64,000 bases of DNA from JASGDN01 sp049841275 (GTDB lineage Bacteria; Chloroflexota; Chloroflexia; Thermomicrobiales; UBA6265): contig JASGDN010000086.1 of the NCBI GenBank assembly GCA_049841275.1, forward strand, positions 124,001 through 188,000, in the 5' to 3' direction. Positions 52,466 through 60,324 of the stretch are shown one piece after another. The notes beneath the pieces are model-generated. The model saw nothing but the letters and a program-made list of their open reading frames with translations. It made no database searches and was not told the DNA's origin. The position numbers and the translations under genes were made by a program. How positions within the stretch are numbered: the stretch's first letter is position 1; each line of letters begins with the position of its first letter.

Positions 52466-53179
52466 TCAGTTCACCTGCAGGGTGTACCCGAAGCCCCGCA
52501 CCGTGCGGATCAGTTGAGCTTCCCGATCGTCCAGCTTGCGGCGCAGGTAGCTAACGTAGGTCTCCACCGCGGACGGATCGCCCCCGAAGTCATAATGCCA
52601 GACGTGGTCGAGGATCTGGTGCTTGGAAACCACGCGCCCCTGATTCAGCATCAGGTACCGAAGCAACCGAAACTCGGTCGGCGAGAGGGAGACCTCGTCC
52701 TTGCCACGCCATACACGATAGGACTCGTCGTCCATCGTCAGGTCGCCGCACACCAGCCGGCTCGGCTCCTCGCCGGCATGCCCCTTGCCGGCACGCCGGA
52801 GCACTGCGTCGATGCGCAGCATGAGCTCTTCCAGGCTGAACGGTTTGGTCATGTAATCGTCACCGCCACCGGTGAACCCGGCACGCAGGTCCGATGGATC
52901 GTCCCGGGCGGTCAGGAAGATCACCGGGACATCGTTCCGGTCCTCTCGCAGCTTGCGACAGACGGAGAATCCGTCGATATCCGGGAGATTCACATCGAGC
53001 ACGAGCAAGTCGAACCGGGAGTTGCGCGCTTCGGCCAGCGCAGCACTCCCGGAGGCGACGGCTTCGGTCTCGAATCCGGTAAATCGCAAAGCCGTCGAGA
53101 CGAGTTCGCGGATGGCATCGTCATCTTCGACTACCAGCACACGTTCGTTGCGTGCGTCAGGAACCGGGTGCGCTTTCAC
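52466..53179 (-). CDS. OmpR/PhoB-family response regulator
   Basis: A 237-residue regulator with a receiver domain (VEDDD at 17-21, phosphoacceptor Asp62 in LVLDVNLPDIDG, Lys of TKPF). The C-terminal winged helix has SLSPTEFRLLRYLMLNQGRV and IRTVRGFGYTL. GGAGGAGAG precedes the GTG start. The order is small membrane protein, regulator, kinase on the same strand, probably one operon of three genes. Confidence 0.94.
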   Translation of the reverse strand: MKAHPVPDARNERVLVVEDDDAIRELVSTALRFTGFETEAVASGSAALAEARNSRFDLLVLDVNLPDIDGFSVCRKLREDRNDVPVIFLTARDDPSDLRAGFTGGGDDYMTKPFSLEELMLRIDAVLRRAGKGHAGEEPSRLVCGDLTMDDESYRVWRGKDEVSLSPTEFRLLRYLMLNQGRVVSKHQILDHVWHYDFGGDPSAVETYVSYLRRKLDDREAQLIRTVRGFGYTLQVN

Positions 53180-53212
53180 GAGTCTCTCCTCCGGCCGGGC
53201 GTCTGGGCGGCC

Positions 53213-53422
53213 TCAGGGAATGGGCGTGGCGGTGGCCGCCGAGCCGAAGCCGGGAATCCCCTCGAAGGCCGGGCCGGCATAGGGCGTCGGCACGGTCTGC
53301 CACGGCAACGCATCCACCTGGTAAGCCAGATAGGTCATGTACGAACCGAACGCGATGGCGAAAACGACCACGACCAGGCTGATCCAGGCGATGATCGGAT
53401 GTCGCTTGATGGCTGCCTTCAT
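53213..53422 (-). CDS. Small single-span exported or membrane protein
   Basis: A 69-residue protein with one hydrophobic helix at about 9-33 and a Pro/Thr-rich C-terminal tail ending TATPIP, likely outside the membrane. AAGGAGG at good spacing before the ATG shows it is translated. It lies 33 bp upstream of the response regulator gene, so it may be an accessory sensor or a target of that system. No family is recognised. Confidence 0.7.
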   Translation of the reverse strand: MKAAIKRHPIIAWISLVVVVFAIAFGSYMTYLAYQVDALPWQTVPTPYAGPAFEGIPGFGSAATATPIP

Positions 53423-53476
53423 GACTCACCCTCCTTTCCGGACACCCCGCCATGCGTCCGCTGGCGGATGCGGGAG

Positions 53477-53513
53477 GGGATCGGGGTCTCCCGCAAGGGG
53501 AGCTCCCGATCCC
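53477..53513 (-). terminator. Hairpin terminator after yceI
   Basis: GGGATCGGG (53477-53485) pairs with 53505-53513, and an inner CTCCC/GGGAG stem closes a GCAA tetraloop. It lies 18 bp beyond the YceI stop and separates that gene from the two-component operon. Confidence 0.6.
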
Positions 53514-53531
53514 GGCAGGTCGCGGCGCCCG

Positions 53532-54266
53532 CTACTTGGTCGCGGTCAGGTCGATCGCCAGCTGGAACTCGTCTTCGATCGAGGCAACCGGACCGAAGAC
53601 CGGCGCGTCCATCCCGAAGTCGCCAAAGGTGATCGTGGTCGTGGCGTTGCCGGTCAGCGTATTCCCGTCCACCTTCACCGTTGCGTCCCAGGTCGTCTGC
53701 TTCGTGACACCATGAATCGTGAGATCGCCGACGATCTTGAACGTGTGCTCCTGGCCATCGTTCACGGCGCCGTCCAGGTCCTCGGTCCCGGTGACGATGA
53801 ACGTGCCCAGCGGATAGGTGCTGGTTTCGAGGACGTTCTGGACCTGGTTGTCGCGACGGTCCTCGTCCGTCTTCAAGGTACGAAGGTCGACGTACACCAC
53901 CGAGCAGGGGACCGGTGCACCGCCGTCATCGAGCAGGATGGTGCCAATCAGCGCATTTGTGGTGCCGATCGCGGTGGCGTCGCCCTGTCCGGTCAGCACC
54001 TCCTGCACGGTGTAGGTAGCAGTGCTGTTCGAGGCGTCCAGCGTGAAGACGGATCCGGCGGTGGAGGCCGCTTCCGGCACATTGTCGCTGGTCATCGGGC
54101 ACATCGTGGCAGCAGGCGTTCCGGTTACGTCCGTGGCGGTGGAATCCGCGAGGGTCGTGCCCGGCAGGAAGGCCGAAGCCGTGGACACTGTCAACGCCAT
54201 TGCAACGGCAGACGTGGCGAAGAACCGGCGAGGGCTGCTGACAATCGGGGAAACGAATCGGGACAT
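53532..54266 (-). CDS. YceI-family exported protein
   Basis: A 244-residue protein with an export signal containing a twin-arginine-like PRRFFATSAV (about 12-21), and a Thr/Ala/Pro segment before the mature domain. The YceI lipocalin-like barrel begins near AGSVFTLDASNSTATYTVQE and ends DEFQLAIDLTATK. FKIVGDLTIHGVTKQTTWDA near residue 177 is the most conserved part. YceI proteins bind isoprenoid-like lipids outside the membrane. CAGGAGA precedes the ATG. A CPM motif after the signal (ATMCPMTSDN) is unusual and could be a metal or lipid attachment point. Confidence 0.88.
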   Translation of the reverse strand: MSRFVSPIVSSPRRFFATSAVAMALTVSTASAFLPGTTLADSTATDVTGTPAATMCPMTSDNVPEAASTAGSVFTLDASNSTATYTVQEVLTGQGDATAIGTTNALIGTILLDDGGAPVPCSVVYVDLRTLKTDEDRRDNQVQNVLETSTYPLGTFIVTGTEDLDGAVNDGQEHTFKIVGDLTIHGVTKQTTWDATVKVDGNTLTGNATTTITFGDFGMDAPVFGPVASIEDEFQLAIDLTATK

Positions 54267-54729
54267 CGGGTTTCTCCTGAACGAGGTTCGGCGATCGAAC
54301 ACCGGTCGGTACGTGGTCATCGTCGTCGATGATGTCGCCGGTCCGGAGGAATGAAAGCCACGACCGGCTCTCCGTTCCGACTGATGCCCAGTATGGCCGC
54401 CCGAACTGAAGGTTGGCTGCTCGAATCCTGTGAGTTTGCTGGAGATCCTTTCAGGGTCGGCGACGGGAAAGGACGGTGCCCGGTCAGGCCCATCCGGGAT
54501 GGCTCGAATGACCGGGCGAAACTCGTGACTGTTTGACACATTCCGGGGTAGGATGAACCGGGACACGCGTGCTCGCCGAGGCACTTTGCATTCATCTCCG
54601 TCGTTTCGCCATCAGCTCACCGTACGTGCATCGTCACTCGCTATCAGGCTCCCCGGTTGCCCTCGTCTGCATCGAACCCGGCGTCCGATCTCCATTGCGT
54701 TGACGCCCGAATCCTTCCGGACATGCCCA
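54267..54729. other. Divergent intergenic region between yceI and a serine hydrolase gene
   Basis: A 463-bp gap. A TTGACA occurs on the plus strand at 54533-54538, followed by TAGGAT at 54549-54554, too close for a standard promoter. No gene or hairpin is seen. Confidence 0.4.
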
Positions 54730-55968
54730 ATGATCGAGATCCCCGCCCGTCTCGCCTCCCGTCGTTCCATGCTCATCGCTTCCGGGCTCGGAGTAGCGGT
54801 CCTCACGGGATGTGGAACCTCGAAGAAGGAATCGCCGACTCCGGAGCCAACCGCAACAACGACCGCCCAATTGCCCACCGCACCGAACAAACCGCGACCG
54901 GTGACGAGCCCGGTGGCGACGCCGCACATCACACCACCTGCGACAATCGAAGCCTCTCCAGTCGCGACCCCGACATCCATGTCGCCCGCACAACCCGTGA
55001 CCGACATCCCCCAGACGATGGAACAGGAGCTGGCATCCGGCCTGGTCGAGGGCGAGGTCGGTGTCTACGGTGTCGTCGTCCTGGAGTCCGATGGCTCCGT
55101 GGTGGTCTCGATCAACGGCACCACGCCGTTCATTACCGCCAGTTGCTACAAGGTCGTCCTGATCGCCGATGTTCTCAGCCGCGTGGAGCACGGTGAGTTC
55201 GCGCTCGACGATTACTTCGAGCTCACCGCCTACAACCTGGGCGACAGTGGGGACAACTATTTCTCGACCGACCAGATCGGGTCCTCCTATCCACTCGAGG
55301 AATATCTCGTCGGAGTCGCGGTCTATTCCAGCAACGGCTGCGCCCATACATTGCTCGATCTCACCAATGTCGAATCGCTGAATGCCACGGCGCGCGCGAT
55401 CGGCATGGACCGGACGGTGCTCTTTGCGCAGAAGGAGGATCTGGACTGGTGGCCGCCGACACCGACCGTCGATTCCACGAAGGAAGAGGTGGACGCGGCA
55501 ATCGCCTACCTGGAGGCCGAATTCGAGCTCGGGCCGGTGAACATCTCCACGCCGCTCGATATGGCGCGCTACAACCTCGCCATCGTCCACGATACGCTGA
55601 TTTCGCCGTGGGTGAGTGGACAGGTGGCGGACCTGCTCATGGCCAACGCCATCCGCGACCGGATTCCGGCGCTGCTGGACGGTGACGTGGTGACGCTGGA
55701 TAAGCCGGGAAATCTGGAGGATGCGGTCAACGATGTTGGCGTCATCTTCCTGGATAGCGGCCCGCGTCCGCTCGCCTTGATGGCGATGGGCGTTCCCGAC
55801 GAAGACTGGACGACCTGGATCGAACAACGCCTTGCGCTGGTCGCTGCTGGGTATTCCGAATACCCGCCGATGCCGAACGGGAGCGATGGCGGCGATCCGG
55901 GCGACGATACCGACTGGGAGTACGACGAGGATGCGCCGCCACCGCCGCCCAACGACGGCGGCGGGTGA
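54730..55968 (+). CDS. Class A beta-lactamase-fold serine hydrolase, Tat/lipobox
   Basis: A 412-residue exported protein. RRSMLIASGLGVAVLTGC has a twin-arginine start and a lipobox with Cys28, so it is probably a Tat-exported lipoprotein. A long Thr/Pro/Ser linker follows (about 33-98). The hydrolase domain has the SxxK site SCYK (138-141), an SxN-like SSN in VYSSNGC near residue 203, and a KPG where KTG is expected. It may be a penicillin-binding-type or beta-lactamase-like enzyme. The tail is acidic and ends in Pro and Gly runs (DEDAPPPPPNDGGG). The ribosome site is weak; the start is chosen for the signal. Confidence 0.8.
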   Translation: MIEIPARLASRRSMLIASGLGVAVLTGCGTSKKESPTPEPTATTTAQLPTAPNKPRPVTSPVATPHITPPATIEASPVATPTSMSPAQPVTDIPQTMEQELASGLVEGEVGVYGVVVLESDGSVVVSINGTTPFITASCYKVVLIADVLSRVEHGEFALDDYFELTAYNLGDSGDNYFSTDQIGSSYPLEEYLVGVAVYSSNGCAHTLLDLTNVESLNATARAIGMDRTVLFAQKEDLDWWPPTPTVDSTKEEVDAAIAYLEAEFELGPVNISTPLDMARYNLAIVHDTLISPWVSGQVADLLMANAIRDRIPALLDGDVVTLDKPGNLEDAVNDVGVIFLDSGPRPLALMAMGVPDEDWTTWIEQRLALVAAGYSEYPPMPNGSDGGDPGDDTDWEYDEDAPPPPPNDGGG

Positions 55969-56051
55969 TCCGGACCGATACTCCGCCACAGGCCCGGCGT
56001 ACACCGGAATACATCCATCGCGCATCGCCTGGTGAATGCGAGGGACATGCC

Positions 56052-56572
56052 ATGCCGGAACCCACAAATCGCTCCACCCCATCGACCTCGGGATCGGCGG
56101 TCTTCAGCGACTACCGCCGGAGCGTAGGCGAAACTATCCAGAACGAAGACCGCCGGATCGGACTCGTCGACCTGGCGTTGGCGATTGGCGGCAATCTCGC
56201 CGCGGTCGGCTTCTGCTTCGCTCCGTGGATGCACTACCAGATGCGCCCGCCCGACACGACCGAGGTTCGGTACGGACACGATACCGGGTTCGCGACCGAC
56301 GGCTGGGTGCTGCTTGCCGCCGCCATTGTGGCGCTGATCGCGTTCGCCATCGTGGCAGTCCGGACCGATCAGGCGTCCCCCGCCACCGCCGGATTCGTGA
56401 CGACGATCGTCGCCTTCCTGGCGGCAGGCACCACCTGGCTGGAGATCGACATGGTCGCCCCAGCAGGCGCCGAAGCGGTCCGCGCCGAATGGGGGTGATG
56501 GCTGCGACCGCCTCGGCCACGATTGCGGCCATCTTCGCCTTCCGGGCCATGCGCACAGCCCGCATCTACTGA
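56052..56572 (+). pseudogene. Multi-span membrane protein with a probable frameshift near its end
   Basis: The intact frame encodes 148 residues and stops at 56498 directly after WLEIDMVAPAGAEAVRAEWG. It has three hydrophobic segments (about 37-57, 81-101 and 110-126). A run of five G (56489-56493) precedes the stop. One more G would let the frame continue as VMAATASATIAAIFAFRAMR and end at 56572, adding a fourth helix. The extended frame would overlap the convergent thioesterase stop by 7 bp. Either a homopolymer error or a real frameshift or programmed slippage explains this. GAGGGA precedes the ATG. The family is unknown. Confidence 0.6.
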
Positions 56573-56976
56573 GCTCGCTCCCCGGACAGCGATGCGGGTT
56601 CCGCCATCGCGATGAGCGGGACGGACGTCCATGCCTCGTCGATCGCCACGAAGATGAATCGCCCTTCGGTAACGCGTTCCACCTCACGACTCTCCTTGCG
56701 TTCGACCATCACCTCGATCTCGATCGTCACGCTGCTGCGCCCGAGCCTGGCGGTAGTGGCGTAGACCAGCACGCAATCGCCAACGAAAACCGGCTTGTGG
56801 AAGACCAGGTTCTCCACCGCGACGGTGACAACCCGGTGCCGCGTATGCTTGCGCGCCTGAATCCATGCGCCAAGATCCATCTGGCTCATAACCCAGCCGC
56901 CGAACATGTCTCCATCGGGATTGGTGTCGCCCTGCATGGCAACAACCCGGATAACGAGATCGTGTGTATCCGACAT
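56566..56976 (-). CDS. Hotdog-fold acyl-CoA thioesterase (YciA-like)
   Basis: A 136-residue thioesterase of the 4HBT type. VAMQGDTNPDGDMFGGWVM (about 12-30) carries the catalytic region; the conserved Asp-aromatic pair and Gly-Gly turn are present. VENLVFHKPVFVGD and IFVAIDE follow in order. It should hydrolyse acyl-CoA to free acid and CoA in the cytoplasm. Length is normal. It is divergent from the riboswitch-controlled gene and convergent with the membrane protein. Confidence 0.92.
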   Translation of the reverse strand: MSDTHDLVIRVVAMQGDTNPDGDMFGGWVMSQMDLGAWIQARKHTRHRVVTVAVENLVFHKPVFVGDCVLVYATTARLGRSSVTIEIEVMVERKESREVERVTEGRFIFVAIDEAWTSVPLIAMAEPASLSGERAQ

Positions 56977-57334
56977 GCGCGCTCCTGTTCACAGATGCAA
57001 GCTGAATGGGCAGAACGCCGCGATGGGCGGCAGCTCCTGTTGCAGATTTATGCCAGATGCTCCATACCGTCGCGATAGCATGGATGGCGCATCCGGATAC
57101 CAGGTCTGCCCGTTCGTGTGCGTTCCCAACCACGGCGACTGCGTGTACCATCTTCACATCGCGTGCTGGTCGCGACGCCGAGGCGACCGGATGCCCGATA
57201 TGGTCCCCGCACATCATGGTAACGACAATGCGGCGTCCCCACGCACTATTGCCGCCTGGGCCGACCCCGCAACACCCTGCCCCACCGCGACGACCGGTTC
57301 GGATCGCGCTCCAGGCATGGACGACGACAAGCGT
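56977..57334. other. Intergenic region upstream of the riboswitch promoter
   Basis: A 358-bp stretch between the thioesterase start and the TTGACA at 57335. Open frames here are short and lack ribosome sites. I see no gene or strong hairpin. Confidence 0.4.
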
Positions 57335-57366
57335 TTGACACCTTTGCCTGAGGGATGGGACGATAG
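57335..57366 (+). promoter_or_regulatory. Promoter of the cobalamin riboswitch transcript
   Basis: A perfect TTGACA (57335-57340) is followed after 18 bp by GACGAT (57359-57364), a weak -10 box. Transcription would begin near 57370, just before the riboswitch. Confidence 0.5.
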
Positions 57367-57379
57367 CGTTGCTCGCCTC

Positions 57380-57500
57380 CGGGCGCAGCCCGCAGTCTGG
57401 CACATACGCTGGATTGCGCCAGGGGAATCCGGTGCAAGACCGGAGCTGTCGCGCAACTGTGATCGTCACTATGGCGGAAGTCAGGCGCCCTGGAAATACC
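57380..57500 (+). ncRNA. Cobalamin riboswitch, compact form
   Basis: The conserved core is clear. GGGAATCCGGTGCAAGACCG (57423-57442) continues into GAGCTG and GCGCAACTGT (57451-57460). The B12 box AAGTCAGGCGCCCTGG lies at 57478-57493. Only about 15 nt separate ACTGTGA from the B12 box, so the peripheral P7-P11 helices are missing, as in class II cobalamin riboswitches. CCAGGG (57419-57424) can pair with CCCTGG (57488-57493). A small hairpin CGGGC-GCA-GCCCG (57380-57392) begins the element; the exact 5' edge is uncertain. Confidence 0.85.
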
Positions 57501-57605
57501 CGCGCCGCATCCCTTCGCGTCAGAGGGAGGAGGCATCCGGCATCGGATGGGAATGCGTGAGGACCGCACATAGCGGTTTTGTCGACGTGTTCCGGGGATG
57601 GTCCC

Positions 57606-57632
57606 CCGCTCCTCGATGAGGAGCGGTTTTTT
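57606..57632 (+). terminator. Intrinsic terminator, riboswitch expression platform
   Basis: CCGCTCCTC-GAT-GAGGAGCGG is followed at once by TTTTTT. It is the only hairpin in the window with a classical U-tract. It stands between the riboswitch and the start codon at 57705, as expected for ligand-controlled transcription termination. Confidence 0.85.
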
Positions 57633-57704
57633 GTGGTCGGAGTCAGGTAACAGACCGTGTGACGCACACGGCTGACGCCCCGGTGCCAGGAAGGAGCCAG
57701 CAGG

Positions 57705-60137
57705 ATGGCGACGATGATGCATGTGCCGCCGCGCGGCGAAGACGAAGGAATCGGGCTGAGCGCGGATCAGCTTGCCACATTGCGGGAGATCGAGCAGCGG
57801 GTGCTGTGGCTTTCCACCCTGATCGTGCATCACGCGAACAATGTGCGGCCGAATCCGGACAAGCCAACCAAGGTGGGAGGACACCAGGCATCGTCCGCCT
57901 CGGTGGCAACGATCCTGACGGCGCTCTACTTCCAGTTCCTGAAGGGCGGCGACCGCGTCTCGGTGAAGCCGCACGCCTCGCCGGTCTTCCATGCGATCCA
58001 GTACCTGCTCGGCAACCTCGACCGGAAGTATCTCACCACGCTCCGCGAGCTCGGCGGGCTCCAATCGTATCCGTCGCAGACGAAGGACCCGGACCCGGTC
58101 GATTTCTCCACTGGCTCGGTCGGTGTCGGCGCCGTGGCTCCGCTCTTCGCCTCGCTCGCGGCTGCCTACTCCGAACTCCACTTCGGCTCGGTGACCAGCA
58201 ACCGCTTCATCACCCTGCTCGGCGACGCGGAATTGGACGAGGGCAACATCTGGGAAGCCGTGATCGACGACACCCTCACACGGCTCGGCAACGTGATCTG
58301 GATCGTGGACCTCAACCGCCAGAGCCTCGACCGCGTGATTCCCGGCATCAAGGCGTCGAAGCTGAAGCGCCTCTTCGCCAGCGCCGGCTGGGAGGTCCTG
58401 GAAGCGAAGTACGGCACCTCGCTGGAGGCCGTGATGAACGCACCAGGCGGGGAAGCCATCCGCCAGCGCATCGACACCATGCCGAACGAGGAATACCAGG
58501 CACTCATCCGCATCGCCGATGGCGCGGAAATCCGCCGTCGCATGGCCGATGTCGCCGACCGTGCGCTGCACGACGCCATCCTCGCGGCGCTGAAGGAGGT
58601 CCCGAACGACCAGCTTCCGGCGATCGTCGCCAACCTCGGCGGTCACGACCTGCCGAAGCTGTTGCAAGTGCTCCAGCAGGCCGATGCCGTGCCGGACCGC
58701 CCAACGGTGATCTTCGCCTACACGGTGAAGGGCTACGGATTGCCGATCGCCGGCGATCCCATGAATCACTCCCAGTTGCTCACAAACGCCCAGATCGATG
58801 AAGTCCGGACCAAGATGGGCATCGGTGAGGATCAGGTCTGGGACGTCTTCCCTGTGGATTCCGATGCTGGCGCATGGTGCACGAATGCGGCAAAGCGGCT
58901 CGAACACGAGGCGCTCGGCATCGACCTCGATGCGGCGAACGTGCCCGGAGACCTGGCGACCCGTCATCCGAACGCGACCTCTACCCAGGAGGCCTTCGGC
59001 CGCACGTTGCTGCGCCTCGGCGAAATCCCCCAGATAGGAGAGCGCCTGGTGACACTCTCGCCGGACGTGGCGACCTCGACGCACCTGGCGGGCTGGATCA
59101 ACAAGGCGGGCGTCTTCGATCACGAGGCGGCGAAGGACTACGATACCGGCGAGCCGCGCATGCTCCGCTGGCAACCGTCACCATCCGGGCAGCACATCGA
59201 GCTCGGCATTTCCGAGATGAACCTCTTCTCGGCACTCGGGCAATTCGGCCAGTCCGCGGAGATCAACGGGCAACCGTTGATTCCCATCGGCACGGTCTAC
59301 GATCCCTTCATCTGTCGCGGTCTCGATGCGTTCATCTACGGACTCTATATCGACGCCAAGATGATCGTTGCAGGCACCCCGGCGGGGTCGTCGCTCAGTC
59401 CGGAGGGGGGTGCGCATCAAAGCTCCGTCACCGTCTCGCTGGGAATCGAGCTGCCGAATCTGATCAGTTACGAACCGGCCTTCGCACGGGAGGTCGACTG
59501 GATGCTGCTCGAAGCCGTGCGCCAGTGCTGCGACCGAACGCATGGAAAATCGACCTACCTGCGCCTCTCCACCAAGTCGATCGACCAGAAGCTGCTGGAC
59601 GAACCACTGGCCCGCCTCGGTGAGGCCGAACTGCGGCGACAGGCCCTCGCTGGCGGCTATCGCCTGATCGATGCCCGCGCAGCCGATCCGTCGATTCCGG
59701 CGGATGCGGTCGTGCAGATCGCGGTCGGCGGCATCATGGTGCCAGAAGCGGTCGCAGCCGCGAAACGCCTGGCTGAGGAGGGGGTGGCGGCCAATGTCCT
59801 CGTCATCACCAGCCCGGAACGGCTCTACGCGCAAATCCGCGCTGCCCGCAAGGAGCAGATGGCTGACGCTCACGCGCCGCTCGATCTCGGCCAACTGGAG
59901 ACCCTGATTCCCGTAGCGGAGCGAAGAGCGCCGATCGTCACGATCCAGGACGGCGCGTCGCATTCGCTCGCATTCCTAGGCGGGGCATTCGGGGCGCCGG
60001 TCGTGCCGCTGGGTATGGACGAGTTCGGCCAGTCCGCCGCCCGGCAGGCCCTCTATCGCAAGTTGGGCATCGACGCCGACACGATCTTCAGCGCGGGATT
60101 GCTGGCCCTGGATCTGCCCGCGGAAGTCGCCGGGTAG
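57705..60137 (+). CDS. AceE-like thiamine-diphosphate 2-oxoacid dehydrogenase E1 / transketolase-like protein
   Basis: An 810-residue single-chain TPP enzyme. The N-terminal domain has GGHQASSASVATILTALYF near residue 58, KPHASPVFHAIQYLLG near 88, SYPSQTKDPD, and the TPP motif GDAELDEGN (173-181) with Asn204. This order matches homodimeric pyruvate dehydrogenase E1 (AceE) more than Tkt. The pyrimidine domain has ELGISEMNLFSALGQFGQSA near residue 503, and a transketolase C-terminal domain follows. It is shorter than AceE (about 890). The 2-oxoacid is unknown. No E2 or E3 gene is adjacent. A cobalamin riboswitch precedes it, so expression should drop when cobalamin is plentiful. Confidence 0.82.
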   Translation: MATMMHVPPRGEDEGIGLSADQLATLREIEQRVLWLSTLIVHHANNVRPNPDKPTKVGGHQASSASVATILTALYFQFLKGGDRVSVKPHASPVFHAIQYLLGNLDRKYLTTLRELGGLQSYPSQTKDPDPVDFSTGSVGVGAVAPLFASLAAAYSELHFGSVTSNRFITLLGDAELDEGNIWEAVIDDTLTRLGNVIWIVDLNRQSLDRVIPGIKASKLKRLFASAGWEVLEAKYGTSLEAVMNAPGGEAIRQRIDTMPNEEYQALIRIADGAEIRRRMADVADRALHDAILAALKEVPNDQLPAIVANLGGHDLPKLLQVLQQADAVPDRPTVIFAYTVKGYGLPIAGDPMNHSQLLTNAQIDEVRTKMGIGEDQVWDVFPVDSDAGAWCTNAAKRLEHEALGIDLDAANVPGDLATRHPNATSTQEAFGRTLLRLGEIPQIGERLVTLSPDVATSTHLAGWINKAGVFDHEAAKDYDTGEPRMLRWQPSPSGQHIELGISEMNLFSALGQFGQSAEINGQPLIPIGTVYDPFICRGLDAFIYGLYIDAKMIVAGTPAGSSLSPEGGAHQSSVTVSLGIELPNLISYEPAFAREVDWMLLEAVRQCCDRTHGKSTYLRLSTKSIDQKLLDEPLARLGEAELRRQALAGGYRLIDARAADPSIPADAVVQIAVGGIMVPEAVAAAKRLAEEGVAANVLVITSPERLYAQIRAARKEQMADAHAPLDLGQLETLIPVAERRAPIVTIQDGASHSLAFLGGAFGAPVVPLGMDEFGQSAARQALYRKLGIDADTIFSAGLLALDLPAEVAG

Positions 60138-60154
60138 GTATTTCAGTTGGGAAC

Positions 60155-60184
60155 CAGGGGATGCATCGCATGATGCATCCCCTG
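60155..60184 (+). terminator. Hairpin terminator after the E1 gene
   Basis: CAGGGGATGCATC (60155-60167) pairs perfectly with 60172-60184 around a GCAT loop, 18 bp after the stop. Confidence 0.7.
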
Positions 60185-60324
60185 ATTGCGTTCGGGGAAT
60201 CGCGCCGGTATCCAAACGCGGATTTACGAAGGCTTTACGGCGGTGCCGATAGGCTGTTTTCAACAGGCGCCAACCGGGCGCCCTGCATGAAACCAATCCT
60301 CGGGCACCCCGAAAGGAATCCTCC

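Noticed and set aside
54533..54554. TTGACA with TAGGAT as a promoter for the serine hydrolase gene
   Set aside because: The spacing of 10 bp is too short for a sigma-70-type promoter and no better -10 box is at 16-18 bp.
57006..57338. A 110-codon plus-strand frame just upstream of the riboswitch promoter
   Set aside because: It lacks a ribosome site and resembles no protein; it overlaps the promoter.
57246..59174. A minus-strand frame covering the riboswitch and the E1 gene start
   Set aside because: It runs antisense to a riboswitch and a TPP enzyme, both with strong motifs.
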